Shown piece by piece: positions 40,816 through 50,199 of a stretch of DNA of 62,289 bases (within the stretch, counting starts at the first letter, position 1; each line of letters begins with the position of its first letter). This DNA comes from Flavobacterium seoulense. Lineage in GTDB: Bacteria > Bacteroidota > Bacteroidia > Flavobacteriales > Flavobacteriaceae. The translations under genes were made by a program, and so were the position numbers. The notes beneath the pieces are model-generated. The model saw only the letters and a program-made list of their open reading frames with translations. It did no database searches and was not told the DNA's origin. Where the stretch lies: contig NZ_JNCA01000023.1 in the NCBI RefSeq assembly GCF_000695795.1, forward strand, positions 1 through 62,289, in the 5' to 3' direction.

Positions 40816-41019
40816 TAGAATCAAATGTTTTTGGTCGGTATTTTTTTTAACCTTAACAGATTTTTTTGAAAGTTTATAAAGAACTTTTTTTCTATGTTTT
40901 TGGCTTTCAGCTTTTAATGATTTTGACATGAAAATCTACTCAAAAAATAAATTAAATTATTGTTTTTCTCTGTAGTAAAATACTGTTTGAAGCACTAGAA
41001 ATTAAAGGAATATCAAAAT

Positions 41020-42222
41020 ATGAAATTTGGAATACTAAAAGAGCTCAAAACTCCAGTTGATAAAAGAGTGGTGTTTTCGCCTCATGCATTAGTCAAATTA
41101 AAATCACTTTATCCAGAACTGGAATTAAAAGTAGAAAGTTCAGAAGTGCGTACATTTAGTGATGCTGAATATCAAAATTCAGGTATTGAAGTTACAAATG
41201 ACATTAGTGATTGCGATGTGTTATTTGGTGTAAAAGAAATTCCTGAGGCAAATTTAATCCCGAATAAGACTTATTTCTTTTTTTCGCATACAATAAAAAA
41301 ACAACCGCATAACAGAGCTGTATTACAAGGTTTATTAGCTAAAAATATTGATTTTTATGATCACGAAACCATAGTGAATGAAAATAATCAGCGTTTAATA
41401 GGTTTTGGATATTATGCCGGAATGGTTGGGGCCTATAATAGTATTAGGGCTTTCGGAATAAAATTTGAATTATTTAAATTACCCAAAGCCGAAACGCTTT
41501 CAGGAAAAGAAGATTTGATTCGTCATTTAAAAAGAATCATTTTGCCGCCAATTAAATTTGTGTTTACCGGAAAAGGAAAAGTGGGTAGTGGTGTCAAAGA
41601 AATTTTAGATGCTGTCAAAGTAAAATCAGTTACAGTAGATAATTATTTGACTAAAAAATACACACAGCCTGTTTATACCCAAATCGATGTTTTAGATTAT
41701 AATAGTCGAAAAGATAATACTGTTTTAGAAAGAATTGACTTTTTTCAAAATCCGAAAGAGTACGAAAGCAATTTTGAACGTTTTACAAAAGTATCTGACA
41801 TCGTGATTACTGCGCATTTTCATGCCAATGAAGCACCTCAGATTCTGACAAAAGAAATGCTTCAGTATAAAGATTGTGCCATAAAAATAGTTGCTGATAT
41901 TTCGTGTGATATTAATGGTCCAATGGCTTGTACATTACGTTCTTCGACTATTGATGAGCCTTTTTATGGTTATTTACCAATAGAAAATAAAGAAGTAGAT
42001 CTTTTTCATCCTGCAGCAATTGTAGTAATGGCAGTTGATAATTTACCTTGCGAATTACCTAAGGATGCCAGTGAAGGTTTTGGAGAAATGTTTATAGAAC
42101 ATGTAATTCCTGCTTTTTTTAATGGTGATAAAGATGGAATTTTAGCAAGAGCAAAAATCACCGAAAATGGTAAATTGACACCCAGGTTTTCTTATTTACA
42201 GGATTTTGTTGAAGGTAAATAG
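41020..42222 (+). CDS. Saccharopine dehydrogenase/lysine-ketoglutarate reductase-like oxidoreductase
   Basis: 400 aa, no signal peptide. The N-terminus (FGILKELKTPVDKRVVFSP) is of the alanine dehydrogenase/transhydrogenase-alpha fold. FGYYAGMVGAYNSIRAFG and KFVFTGKGKVGSGVKEIL are the hinge and NAD(P)-binding parts. ADISCDINGPMACTLRSSTI resembles LYS1-type saccharopine dehydrogenases. It would interconvert saccharopine with lysine plus 2-oxoglutarate, or act on a related amino acid. Divergent from the preceding serine hydrolase; no pathway partner is adjacent, so the substrate is uncertain. Confidence 0.65.
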   Translation: MKFGILKELKTPVDKRVVFSPHALVKLKSLYPELELKVESSEVRTFSDAEYQNSGIEVTNDISDCDVLFGVKEIPEANLIPNKTYFFFSHTIKKQPHNRAVLQGLLAKNIDFYDHETIVNENNQRLIGFGYYAGMVGAYNSIRAFGIKFELFKLPKAETLSGKEDLIRHLKRIILPPIKFVFTGKGKVGSGVKEILDAVKVKSVTVDNYLTKKYTQPVYTQIDVLDYNSRKDNTVLERIDFFQNPKEYESNFERFTKVSDIVITAHFHANEAPQILTKEMLQYKDCAIKIVADISCDINGPMACTLRSSTIDEPFYGYLPIENKEVDLFHPAAIVVMAVDNLPCELPKDASEGFGEMFIEHVIPAFFNGDKDGILARAKITENGKLTPRFSYLQDFVEGK

Positions 42223-42321
42223 GTTATGAGTTATGAGTGTAGAAGGTAAACATCTAAAAATCTCACTCTATCGTTTTTTATCATTTCAGAGCCTCTTAAC
42301 ACATAACTCATGACCCATAAC
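42223..42321. repeat. Imperfect inverted repeat between convergent genes
   Basis: GTTATGAGTTATGAG at 42223-42237 pairs with CTCATGACCCATAAC at 42307-42321 with two mismatches. The 69-base spacer lacks a gene. A T run follows on the + strand. It may act as a bidirectional terminator or be a short dispersed element. Confidence 0.5.
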
Positions 42322-42326
42322 TTTTT

Positions 42327-43712
42327 CTAAACCATATCCTCAGGTTTTACCCAGGCATCAAAATCTTCGGGAGTTACATAACCTAAACGTACGGCTTCAT
42401 CTTTAAGAGTTGTTCCGTTTTTATGGGCAGTTTGAGCAATTTCGGCGGCTTTGTAATAGCCAATTTTGGTATTCAATGAAGTAACTAACATCAACGAATT
42501 ATCAACCAGTTCTTTAATACGTTTATGATTTGGCTCGATTCCCTGTGCACAATGTTCGTCAAATGAAACACAGGCATCACCTAATAATCTAGCTGATTGC
42601 AGGAAATTTGCAGCCATTAAAGGTTTGAAAACATTCAGTTCATAATGCCCCTGCATTCCGCCTACACTTATCGCAACATCATTTCCCATAACCTGAGCAC
42701 AAACCATTGTTAAGGCTTCACATTGCGTAGGATTTACTTTTCCTGGCATAATAGACGAACCTGGTTCGTTTTCAGGAATCAGGATTTCTCCAATTCCAGA
42801 ACGCGGTCCCGAAGCGAGCATTCGAACATCATTGGCAATTTTGTTTAAAGAAACAGCCAATTGTTTTAAGGCACCATGTGTTTCAACAATTGCGTCGTGT
42901 GCTGCCAGAGCTTCAAATTTATTTTCGGCAGTTACAAACGGATGATTTGTAAACTGAGCAATATATTTGGCAACTTTTACATCATAACCTTTTGGAGTAT
43001 TTAGTCCGGTTCCAACTGCTGTTCCGCCTAATGCAATTTCAGATAAATGAGCTAAAGTGTTTTTTAGTGCTTTTAATCCAAAGGCTAATTGTGCGGCATA
43101 TCCTGAAATTTCCTGCCCAAGGGTTAAAGGAGTAGCATCCATTAAATGAGTACGGCCAATTTTGACAACGTCTTTAAATTCGGCAGCTTTTTTTACTAAG
43201 GTTGCGTGTAATTTTTCTACACTTGGAATAGTTGTTTCTACAACTATTTTGTAAGCTGCAATGTGCATTCCAGTTGGAAAAGTATCGTTGGACGATTGCG
43301 ATTTATTGACATCATCATTAGCTTTGATAAATTGTTCGCCTTCGCCAATTTCAAAGCCTTTTAATACCTGCGCACGATTAGCAATAACTTCGTTAAGGTT
43401 CATATTACTTTGTGTTCCGGAACCGGTTTGCCAAATAACCAATGGAAACTGATCGTCTAATTTTCCTTCCAGAATTTCGTCACAAACGGCGGCAATAGCA
43501 TCTCTTTTTTCGATGGGTAAAACACCTAAATCATAATTTGCGTAAGCAGCTGCTTTTTTTAGATAGGCAAAACCTTCGATAATTTCCTGAGGCATCGAAC
43601 CTGAGTTTCCTATTTTGAAATTGTTTCTGGAACGTTCTGTTTGTGCTCCCCAATATTTATCGGCTGGGACTTGCACTTCTCCCATAGTGTCTTTTTCTAT
43701 TCGGTATTTCAT
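42327..43712 (-). CDS. fumC: Fumarate hydratase class II
   Basis: Converts fumarate to L-malate in the TCA cycle; iron-independent homotetramer. 461 aa, the usual length. Signature [11 protein letters not shown] at 318-328 contains the catalytic serine. [15 protein letters not shown] (about 187-200) carries the active-site His, and [11 protein letters not shown] (95-104) binds substrate. Monocistronic and convergent with the saccharopine dehydrogenase-like gene. Confidence 0.95.
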   Translation of the reverse strand: MKYRIEKDTMGEVQVPADKYWGAQTERSRNNFKIGNSGSMPQEIIEGFAYLKKAAAYANYDLGVLPIEKRDAIAAVCDEILEGKLDDQFPLVIWQTGSGTQSNMNLNEVIANRAQVLKGFEIGEGEQFIKANDDVNKSQSSNDTFPTGMHIAAYKIVVETTIPSVEKLHATLVKKAAEFKDVVKIGRTHLMDATPLTLGQEISGYAAQLAFGLKALKNTLAHLSEIALGGTAVGTGLNTPKGYDVKVAKYIAQFTNHPFVTAENKFEALAAHDAIVETHGALKQLAVSLNKIANDVRMLASGPRSGIGEILIPENEPGSSIMPGKVNPTQCEALTMVCAQVMGNDVAISVGGMQGHYELNVFKPLMAANFLQSARLLGDACVSFDEHCAQGIEPNHKRIKELVDNSLMLVTSLNTKIGYYKAAEIAQTAHKNGTTLKDEAVRLGYVTPEDFDAWVKPEDMV

Positions 43713-43859
43713 TTTGTTTGTAAAATAGTTGTTTATAAAATTATTGCGGATTGAATGAAGTCTTTGTTTAAAAGGAATTCGCTTTTAAAAAGAGGCTTAT
43801 TTAAAATGAGTATAAATATACGTATAAATGTTATTTCTTGAAAATTGATTTGGATTTTA

Positions 43860-43890
43860 TTGCTGAAAAAAAATATAAAACCTACATTTG
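43860..43890 (+). promoter_or_regulatory. Promoter of the 54-residue membrane protein
   Basis: TTG at 43860-43862, 20 bases, TACATTTG at 43883-43890. Transcription would start near 43897, which excludes the upstream ATG at 43888 as start codon. Confidence 0.65.
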
Positions 43891-43917
43891 TCATTACATT
43901 CAAAAATTCCGGAAAAC

Positions 43918-44082
43918 ATGTTTGAATTTTCACAGTATTTAGGCTTTTTACTTTTCTTAACCATCCTTACAATGGGATTTTGGTTAATGTTTTTCCTTGT
44001 TAGCTTCGTATCTTACTGGGTAGGAGGTGCTGCTTGGGAGCGTTTCAAAGAAAAGAGAGCAAAAAAACAAGAATCTCTATAA
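43918..44082 (+). CDS. Small single-pass (or hairpin) membrane protein, 54 aa
   Basis: Unrecognised family. MFEFSQYLGF is followed by a hydrophobic stretch of about 30 residues, rich in Phe, Leu and Trp (about 8-40), and then a highly basic tail (RFKEKRAKKQ). The start at 43918 is fixed by a consensus promoter just upstream. A strong terminator follows 15 bases after the stop, so it is its own transcription unit. The length of the hydrophobic part allows one long or two short membrane passes; the positive tail suggests a cytoplasmic C-terminus. Confidence 0.75.
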   Translation: MFEFSQYLGFLLFLTILTMGFWLMFFLVSFVSYWVGGAAWERFKEKRAKKQESL

Positions 44083-44096
44083 ATTGAGGTTTTAAT

Positions 44097-44131
44097 AAAA
44101 AAGGATTCATGAAAATGAATCCTTTTTTTAT
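44097..44131 (+). terminator. Rho-independent terminator of the small membrane protein gene
   Basis: AAGGATTCAT (44101-44110) and ATGAATCCTT (44115-44124) form a perfect stem with a GAAA loop, flanked by A and T runs. It could work in both directions. Confidence 0.9.
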
Positions 44132-44152
44132 GCTAAAAAAATCAAATCCCAA

Positions 44153-44201
44153 TAAAAAAACTCCCAATTCCAACTTTTACGTTTGGAATTAGGAGTTTAA
44201 T
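44153..44201 (-). terminator. Terminator of the outer-membrane beta-barrel gene
   Basis: A 15-bp stem with one mismatch (44158-44172 with 44184-44198) and a 9-10-base loop, followed on the - strand by a T run. It lies 22 bases after that gene's stop. Confidence 0.8.
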
Positions 44202-44222
44202 TTTTTTGAATTTTACTTATAA

Positions 44223-46763
44223 TTATCCTGGAAATTCTCCGCCATCTCCACCTTCTTCCATGCCACCGCCGTTCTTTGGCATTTTTTTCTCAGTCTTTTT
44301 CATATTCAATCGGTAAGTGAAAGACAAATTAAATTGTCTTCTTCTCCATTGGAATTCACTGTATGAAGAAACACTTTCCAGATTAGTTCTTGAAATCATT
44401 TTTCTAGAATTGAAAAGATCACTTACATTGAAAGCAAGAGTAGCTTTGTCTTTTAAGATATCCTTGCTGAAAGCCATATTTACCACATAATTTCCTAAGT
44501 TTCTACCCTGAGCAGTATTTCTTGGTCCAAAATACATTCCAGTTAATTGCCAGTCCACTTTTGCAGGAAGTGTTAAACGCGAACTTAATCTGGTAAACCA
44601 GGAGAAAGCTTCGTTATCTAATTTTTGAGTTTGTTCTACACCGTCAATATCGATATATTTATTTTCTCCTGTTGTTTTAGAATTAAAAAGGTTGAAACTA
44701 CTATTTAGTTTCCAAATTTTTAATGGCGTATAGTTTAAAGTAAATTCGAAACCAATTTTTTGTTCTTTTCCTAAGTTGATAGGAGTACTTAAAATTACTG
44801 GTGTTTCTGTTGTAACGGGATTATCGATACCGTCATCTGTGTTATCCACTTCTTGCTCGACAACGTCTCCATTTGGATAACGTATAAATGAGAATACGTT
44901 TTTAGTATTTTCGAAATATAGTGACGTATTGAATGTTACTTTCTCCCATTTTTTTAGATAACCAAAATCAAATTTATCTGTAAAAGAAGGATTTAATTCA
45001 GGATTACCTCTAAACAAGTTAATGTTACTGGAGTAGTTTGTTGCCGGATTTAAGAAACGTCCTCTAGGTCTTGATAAACGTTTACTATAGCTTAAAGAAA
45101 TACTGCTTTCATCTGATATTTCATAGTTGATAAAGGCACTTGGAAAGAAATTGTTATACTTTTTAGTATTGAAACTTCTATCAGGTTCATCTAATAAATT
45201 TATAATGACTTTTGAGTCTTCCCAACGTAAACCAAATAAATAAGAGAACTTATTAACTTTAAAACCATATTGTGTATAAAGTGCATTGAATCTTTCTTTA
45301 TATTCTAAAGTGTTTGATAAAAAATTATTAGTGCTATTATTACTTGTAATAATACTGTAGTTATTATCTAAATTGTTGAAATTTCCTTTATAACCGGCTT
45401 CAAACTGACCAGTTTCTCCAACAGGTAATACATAATCTACCTGAAACTGAAATTGATTTTGTTTTTCATCATTTGAAGTAAAATCATATTTAGGAGCGTT
45501 AGTTCCGCCAATAATTTGATCGGTAATTATAGAACTGTCAACATCTTTTTCTTTTGAAAGAATAGCATCAACTGTTAATTTATGTCCTTTGTCATCGAAG
45601 TTTTTGATGAAATTAGAAGCAAATTCCAGATTTTCTCCAGAATCAGCTACATCGTTTAAACGATTACGAGTAGATGTAAAAATTCTATTAGCATCAAAAG
45701 AATCGTAGTTTACATTATCAGTACTGCTACCTCTATTGTCTCTGTAGCTAACCGAATTTGTCCAGAAAGTATTAGGAGCGATTGTCCATTCTACACCTGT
45801 TTTAGTCGAAATTCCTTTTCTAACACGCTCGGTATTTTTAGTTTCGTCTATAAAATTAGAGATAGATTTATCGGTATTGAAGTAAGTAGAATTGGTTTTT
45901 CCAGCTCCTTCACTTGTTCTGTAATCGTATCCGGTAGAGGTAAAAAAGTTTAATTTTTCGGTTTTGTAATTCAAATTGGCACTCGCACCATAAGTTTCAG
46001 GAATTCCTGTAGAAACAATAAAACTTCCGTTAAAGCCTAAATTTTTTCCTTTTTTCAAAACAATATTTAGAATTCCCGCACCACCTTCGGCGTCATAACG
46101 TGCAGATGGATTGGTGATAACTTCTACTTTATCAATAGCATCGGCTGGAATTTGGCGTAAAGCCTCTGCCATATTCAATGCGTTTGATGGGCGTCCGTCA
46201 ATAAAAATACGTACATTTTCGTTACCACGTAAGCTTACATTTCCTTCGACATCTACAGAAACTGAAGGTACATTTTCTAAAACGTCACTTACTGTTCCAC
46301 CTTTTACAATCATGTCCTGACCTACATTATAGACTTTTTTGTCTAATTTAATTTCGACAGTAGATTTTTCGGCACGCACCACAACTTCGTTTAACTGTGC
46401 TGCATCTTCAACTAATCCAATTGTTCCTAAATCAATATTTTTGTCAAGTTTACGTTGGTTGAATACAACAGCTTTAAACGAAATAAATTCAATCTTGATG
46501 TTGTAAGTTCCAGGTGTGACTTCTATAGAGAAATTCCCTTTTGCATTAGTGATTCCGCCAGCAATAGATTTAGGATTTGTAGCATCAGTAATAGTAACAG
46601 TAGCGTATTCAAGAGGTTGTTTGGTTGTTTTTTCAATTACAGTCCCCGAAATTTTTACTCTTTCTTTTGCCGGATCAATGATAGGATCGCCTATTTTAGC
46701 AAAACTGCTCAGGAAAGTAAAAATGAATGTGAGGCTTAAAATGAATCTTAATGGTTGTCGCAT
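44223..46763 (-). CDS. Outer-membrane beta-barrel protein, TonB-receptor-like (OMP_b-brl_3 type)
   Basis: 846 aa from the ATG complementary to 46761-46763; an ATG 15 codons upstream is open but precedes the signal peptide. A carboxypeptidase-regulatory-like domain (VKISGTVIEKTTKQPLEYAT) comes first. A plug domain follows (GGTVSDVLENVPSVSVDVEG, RIFIDGRPSN, ITNPSARYDAEGGAGILNIV), then a long barrel. No SusD partner is adjacent, so it is not a sugar-uptake SusC. The last 20 residues (KKMPKNGGGMEEGGDGGEFP) form an unusual Gly/acid-rich tail after the barrel end. Cargo unknown. Confidence 0.82.
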   Translation of the reverse strand: MRQPLRFILSLTFIFTFLSSFAKIGDPIIDPAKERVKISGTVIEKTTKQPLEYATVTITDATNPKSIAGGITNAKGNFSIEVTPGTYNIKIEFISFKAVVFNQRKLDKNIDLGTIGLVEDAAQLNEVVVRAEKSTVEIKLDKKVYNVGQDMIVKGGTVSDVLENVPSVSVDVEGNVSLRGNENVRIFIDGRPSNALNMAEALRQIPADAIDKVEVITNPSARYDAEGGAGILNIVLKKGKNLGFNGSFIVSTGIPETYGASANLNYKTEKLNFFTSTGYDYRTSEGAGKTNSTYFNTDKSISNFIDETKNTERVRKGISTKTGVEWTIAPNTFWTNSVSYRDNRGSSTDNVNYDSFDANRIFTSTRNRLNDVADSGENLEFASNFIKNFDDKGHKLTVDAILSKEKDVDSSIITDQIIGGTNAPKYDFTSNDEKQNQFQFQVDYVLPVGETGQFEAGYKGNFNNLDNNYSIITSNNSTNNFLSNTLEYKERFNALYTQYGFKVNKFSYLFGLRWEDSKVIINLLDEPDRSFNTKKYNNFFPSAFINYEISDESSISLSYSKRLSRPRGRFLNPATNYSSNINLFRGNPELNPSFTDKFDFGYLKKWEKVTFNTSLYFENTKNVFSFIRYPNGDVVEQEVDNTDDGIDNPVTTETPVILSTPINLGKEQKIGFEFTLNYTPLKIWKLNSSFNLFNSKTTGENKYIDIDGVEQTQKLDNEAFSWFTRLSSRLTLPAKVDWQLTGMYFGPRNTAQGRNLGNYVVNMAFSKDILKDKATLAFNVSDLFNSRKMISRTNLESVSSYSEFQWRRRQFNLSFTYRLNMKKTEKKMPKNGGGMEEGGDGGEFPG

Positions 46764-46848
46764 TTCTATAATTTTAGGTTTTTTTTTATTTGGAATAGAA
46801 TAACTCAATTTGGTTTAATAGCGATATACTAAATATATGTTAAATTGT

Positions 46849-47199
46849 TTATTTTCCTTCGAAGAAAGCTTCGATTTTATCCGCTTCGCGGGCAATAATC
46901 GCCTTGTTTCCTTTTACAATTATAGGTCTTTCTATCAAAATAGGATTAGCTGCCATTGCCTGAATTATAGCTTCATCGGTCAATTCCTGATTTTTATATT
47001 GCTCAATCCATATTTTCTCTTTTTGGCGTACTAACTCAATTGGTTTCAAATTCAATTTTTTTAGTAAATCTGTAAGTTCTTCTGCAGTAGGAACTTCCTC
47101 CAGATATTTGATGATTTTGTATTCCTGATTAGCGTTGTCTAAAAAAGCCAGACAATTTCTTGATTTTCCACATCGCGGATTATGATATACTTCAATCAT
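46849..47199 (-). CDS. ArsC/Spx-family protein, arsenate reductase-like
   Basis: 116 aa, thioredoxin-fold ArsC family: YHNPRCGKSR with the active Cys10 at the N-terminus, then PIVERPI-like NPILIERPIIV with the substrate-binding Arg. Length matches glutaredoxin-type arsenate reductases (YfgD/ArsC). No other arsenic gene is nearby, so a general thiol-reductase role is equally possible. A possible -7 box (TATTTTTG on the - strand) lies at 47246-47253. Confidence 0.85.
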   Translation of the reverse strand: MIEVYHNPRCGKSRNCLAFLDNANQEYKIIKYLEEVPTAEELTDLLKKLNLKPIELVRQKEKIWIEQYKNQELTDEAIIQAMAANPILIERPIIVKGNKAIIAREADKIEAFFEGK

Positions 47200-47296
47200 G
47201 AGTTCTATTTTTTTAGTTTAAAATAAATGGGTATTTTCGAAGAAACAAAAATAGCTTTTGCAAGTTGAATTGTACTACTTTAAATCAATAAAATAG

Positions 47297-48220
47297 ATGT
47301 TTATAGAACAAGGCATTCGTTCAGAAAATAAATTTTGGAAATATATACTGGGATCTGTATTTATTATTTCAGCTTCATTTGTGGGACAAATTCCACTAGT
47401 GCTGGCTGTTATGAGTAAGATTTTGACTTCAGGAGCTGTTTATCCTTCGACCAATGATGAGATCATGCATTTTTTTGAACCTAATTTGACTTTCTTTTTA
47501 TTGCTGATATCATTTGTTTTTGCCTTTGCCGGAATATATTTTGTTGTCAAATATTTGCATAAACAAACTTTTTTATCGGTTACAACTTCCAGAAAAAAAG
47601 TAGATTGGGGACGAGTTTTCTTTTCTTTCGGACTTTGGGCTGCGTTTTCTATCGTTTCTACTTTGGTGTATTATTTTATGAATCCCACTTTGTATGTCTT
47701 GGATTTTAAGCCTGTTCCTTTCGCTATCTTATTTGTCATTGCTGTGGCTTTGGTTCCTATTCAAACCAGTACCGAAGAATATGTTTTTAGAGGTTATTTG
47801 ATGCAGGGTTTTGGAAATTTAGCTCTTAATAAATGGTTTCCTTTGCTGATGACTTCGGTTATTTTTGGAGCTATGCATCTTTCTAATCCTGAGGTTACAA
47901 AAATTGGAAACATCGTTTTTGTCTATTATATTGGTACAGGATTATTTCTGGGAATTATTACTTTGATGGACGAAGGAATGGAATTAGCGCTTGGTTTTCA
48001 TGCGGCAAATAATTTAATTGGAGCTTTATTAGTCACTTCCGATTGGTCGGCTTTTCAAACACATTCTATTTTTAAAGACATGTCTGAACCGCAGGCGGGA
48101 TTAGATATTATTTTACCAGTTGCTCTGGTTTACCCTGTTGTTTTATTTATTTTTAGTCGAAAGTATCAATGGACCAACTGGAAAGAAAAATTGACTGGTA
48201 GCATCGAAATAAAGAATTAG
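47297..48220 (+). CDS. CPBP family intramembrane metalloprotease-like protein
   Basis: 307 aa with about eight hydrophobic segments. The CPBP (Abi/CAAX prenyl protease 2) motifs are present: STEEYVFRGYL (Glu160-Glu161, Arg165), FGAMHLSN (His194) and LGFHAANN. These form the glutamyl-type active site in the inner membrane. The family includes prenyl-protein endopeptidases and self-immunity proteins; no specific substrate is suggested here. It is 3 bases ahead of menE, so the two are co-transcribed. Confidence 0.85.
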   Translation: MFIEQGIRSENKFWKYILGSVFIISASFVGQIPLVLAVMSKILTSGAVYPSTNDEIMHFFEPNLTFFLLLISFVFAFAGIYFVVKYLHKQTFLSVTTSRKKVDWGRVFFSFGLWAAFSIVSTLVYYFMNPTLYVLDFKPVPFAILFVIAVALVPIQTSTEEYVFRGYLMQGFGNLALNKWFPLLMTSVIFGAMHLSNPEVTKIGNIVFVYYIGTGLFLGIITLMDEGMELALGFHAANNLIGALLVTSDWSAFQTHSIFKDMSEPQAGLDIILPVALVYPVVLFIFSRKYQWTNWKEKLTGSIEIKN

Positions 48221-48223
48221 TTC

Positions 48224-49273
48224 ATGAGAAAAGTGACTTACAAAAACATACATAATTTTTTTAGATTCAACGGAGTTCATTTCAATAGCAGCCAATTGCA
48301 AGTTGCTGCTTATTATTTGATAAAAGAAGGAGAAGCATACGAAAAAGCTATTGGACAATTTTTACTCGATTGGTTTGATGATAATTGGTATATCGATTTA
48401 CAGACTTCGGGAACAACGGGAATTCCAAAGATTATTCGAAAAAGTAAACAGGCTTTAGTAAATTCTGCTTTGGCAACAGGAGATTTTTTCGAATTAAAAC
48501 CTGGATATACCGCTTTGTGCTGTTTGCCTGCCCAGTTTATAGCCGGAAAAATGATGCTGGTGCGAAGTTTCATTTTAGGATTACAACTTGATATTGTAGC
48601 GCCAAATTCAAATCCTTTGGAAAATTTAGATAAGAAATACGATTTTGTGGCGATGGTTCCTTTACAGGTAGAAAATTCCCTGAATGAATTGCATAAGGTC
48701 AGGAAACTAATTATTGGCGGAGCTAAAATGAATGCTTCATTAGAAAAAAATCTTGAAGACGTAACTACCGAAATTTACGAAACTTACGGAATGACAGAAA
48801 CCATTACTCATATTGCAGCTAAGAAAATAGACGAGCGGGCTTTTTCTATTTTACCGAATGTCACTATTTCTCAGGATGAAAAAGAGTGTCTGGTTATTGA
48901 TGCGCCTCTGGTAAGCGATGAACGTTTATTTACGAATGATTTGGTCGAATTAATTAACGATAATCAGTTTGTGCTTTTAGGACGAATTGATAACGTAGTA
49001 AATAGTGGCGGTGTTAAATTATTTCCTGAAAAAATTGAAGCAAAATTAGCCAATGCGATTTCGGCTCGTTTTTTTGTTGGTGGAATTCCGGATCAGGTTT
49101 TAGGTGAAAAATTAGTTTTGGTTATCGAAGGAACTAAATACCAATTAGACAAATCAATTTTTGACATTTTAGATAAATTCGAAAAAACAAAACAGGTATT
49201 TTTTGTTCCAAAATTTGAAACTACCGAAAGCGGCAAAATCAAGCGAAAAGCAATTTTGAAAAATTTAGAATGA
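48224..49273 (+). CDS. menE: o-Succinylbenzoate-CoA ligase-like AMP-binding enzyme
   Basis: Activates o-succinylbenzoate with CoA in menaquinone synthesis. Adenylation motifs: LQTSGTTGIPK (59-69), YETYGMTETITH (near 187-198), LLGRIDNVVNSGGVKLFPE (hinge), and a final ESGKIKRKAIL with the catalytic Lys. At 349 aa it is about 100 residues shorter than the E. coli enzyme because the N-terminal subdomain is reduced, which is normal in Bacteroidota MenE. No other men genes are in the window, so the assignment rests on family resemblance. Confidence 0.8.
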   Translation: MRKVTYKNIHNFFRFNGVHFNSSQLQVAAYYLIKEGEAYEKAIGQFLLDWFDDNWYIDLQTSGTTGIPKIIRKSKQALVNSALATGDFFELKPGYTALCCLPAQFIAGKMMLVRSFILGLQLDIVAPNSNPLENLDKKYDFVAMVPLQVENSLNELHKVRKLIIGGAKMNASLEKNLEDVTTEIYETYGMTETITHIAAKKIDERAFSILPNVTISQDEKECLVIDAPLVSDERLFTNDLVELINDNQFVLLGRIDNVVNSGGVKLFPEKIEAKLANAISARFFVGGIPDQVLGEKLVLVIEGTKYQLDKSIFDILDKFEKTKQVFFVPKFETTESGKIKRKAILKNLE

Positions 49274-49415
49274 GTTGCACCATCTAAGCTTTAAAAAGTA
49301 CCATATTTTATTGACAATTAAGTGAGTTAAGTTTCATTAAGGCTTATGTTTAATTTCCTTAACTTTCTTAATGGTTTAATATTTTTAACACAGTAAATTC
49401 TAAAAGAGAATTGTA

Positions 49416-50114
49416 TTATTTATGCTCAATAATTTCGGCATTGAGTTTGTCAACTTGTAGTAAACCTATTTTCTTATTGACAATTTTAATTACGCCTTCT
49501 TTTTTTAAACTAGAAAGTATACGTGTTACTTGTTCATCAGTCGTTCCTGCAAAATCAGCGATTTCTTTTCTCGAAAGATTGATATTGAGTAAATTATTTG
49601 TGTGTCCGAATTTTTTTAGCAAATACAGGAGGATATCAATAACTCTTTCGCGTACATTCATCTGAGCAATTTTTTTAACTCTGTTCTCACTTTTATTCAG
49701 TTCTTCGGCATAAAAGAGCATCATATCATAAGTGAATTCGGGAATTGATTTCAAGATAGCATGCATAATATCATTACTGAAATTACACAAAACGGTATCT
49801 TCTATTGCTGAAGCAGCTATAAGATAGCGATTACTGGTACCAAATCCTCTAAAACCAATGGTATCTCCATCGCTGCTAAGGCGAACAATTTGTTCCTTAC
49901 CATAAATACCTGTTTTTAAAACTTTTACTTTTCCTTTGTTAATAAAATACAAGCCTTGCATAGGAGCACCTTCAATCATGAATTGTTGTCCCTTTTTGCA
50001 GGTATAATTGGTTTTTTCTAAAACAAAATCCTGCATTTTCTCTAAGTGCAAATGTTTTTTAATAAAACAATTGGTGTTGAGGCAGTTAGCACAGTCAGTA
50101 ATAATTCCTCTCAT
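49416..50114 (-). CDS. Crp/Fnr family regulator with FNR-like cysteines
   Basis: 232 aa: cyclic-nucleotide-binding-fold sensor (about 25-140), dimer helix, then winged HTH (LSRKEIADFAGTTDEQVTRIL). Cys8, Cys11 and Cys16 (CX2CX4C) plus Cys110 resemble the four cluster ligands of FNR (C20, C23, C29, C122), so oxygen or redox sensing is possible. The recognition helix keeps Glu194 and Arg198, the Glu-x3-Arg pair that contacts the invariant G-C in CRP and FNR sites, but has Asp where CRP has Arg180. Its promoter contains a 38-bp palindrome whose core recurs at the molybdenum-cofactor operon, suggesting autoregulation. Confidence 0.85.
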   Translation of the reverse strand: MRGIITDCANCLNTNCFIKKHLHLEKMQDFVLEKTNYTCKKGQQFMIEGAPMQGLYFINKGKVKVLKTGIYGKEQIVRLSSDGDTIGFRGFGTSNRYLIAASAIEDTVLCNFSNDIMHAILKSIPEFTYDMMLFYAEELNKSENRVKKIAQMNVRERVIDILLYLLKKFGHTNNLLNINLSRKEIADFAGTTDEQVTRILSSLKKEGVIKIVNKKIGLLQVDKLNAEIIEHK

Positions 50115-50155
50115 TTGTTCTTTGTTTGATGAGTTGAACTCAGGTTTGAATAAAA

Positions 50156-50163
50156 CAAATGTA
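50156..50163 (-). promoter_or_regulatory. -7 box of the Crp/Fnr gene
   Basis: TACATTTG on the - strand, 42 bases before the ATG. It touches the end of the 38-bp palindrome, which occupies the spacer and -33 region. Confidence 0.55.
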
Positions 50164-50199
50164 ATTTAAAAATAAGTATTAATACTTATTTTTAAATTA
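50162..50199. promoter_or_regulatory. 38-bp perfect palindrome, operator candidate for the Crp/Fnr regulator
   Basis: Every base from 50162 to 50180 is complementary to its mirror base from 50181 to 50199. The centre is TAAGTATTAATACTTA (50173-50188), identical to the site at 55912-55927. TAAGT-N6-ACTTA has CRP-like geometry: the G is the fifth base from the dyad axis, as in TGTGA-N6-TCACA and TTGAT-N4-ATCAA. It lies immediately upstream of the -7 box of the regulator gene. Confidence 0.7.

Noticed and set aside
40789..40929. 47-residue extension of the class C beta-lactamase-like protein
   Set aside because: It precedes the lipoprotein leader and contains a -7 promoter box (40808-40815).
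46111..46803. Several + strand open frames opposite the outer-membrane barrel gene
   Set aside because: They are shadows of the long, well-supported - strand gene with plug and carboxypeptidase-regulatory domains.
49274..49415. Repeated TTAAG/CTTAA words between menE and the Crp/Fnr gene
   Set aside because: They look like a dispersed intergenic repeat but do not form a convincing stem or terminator.
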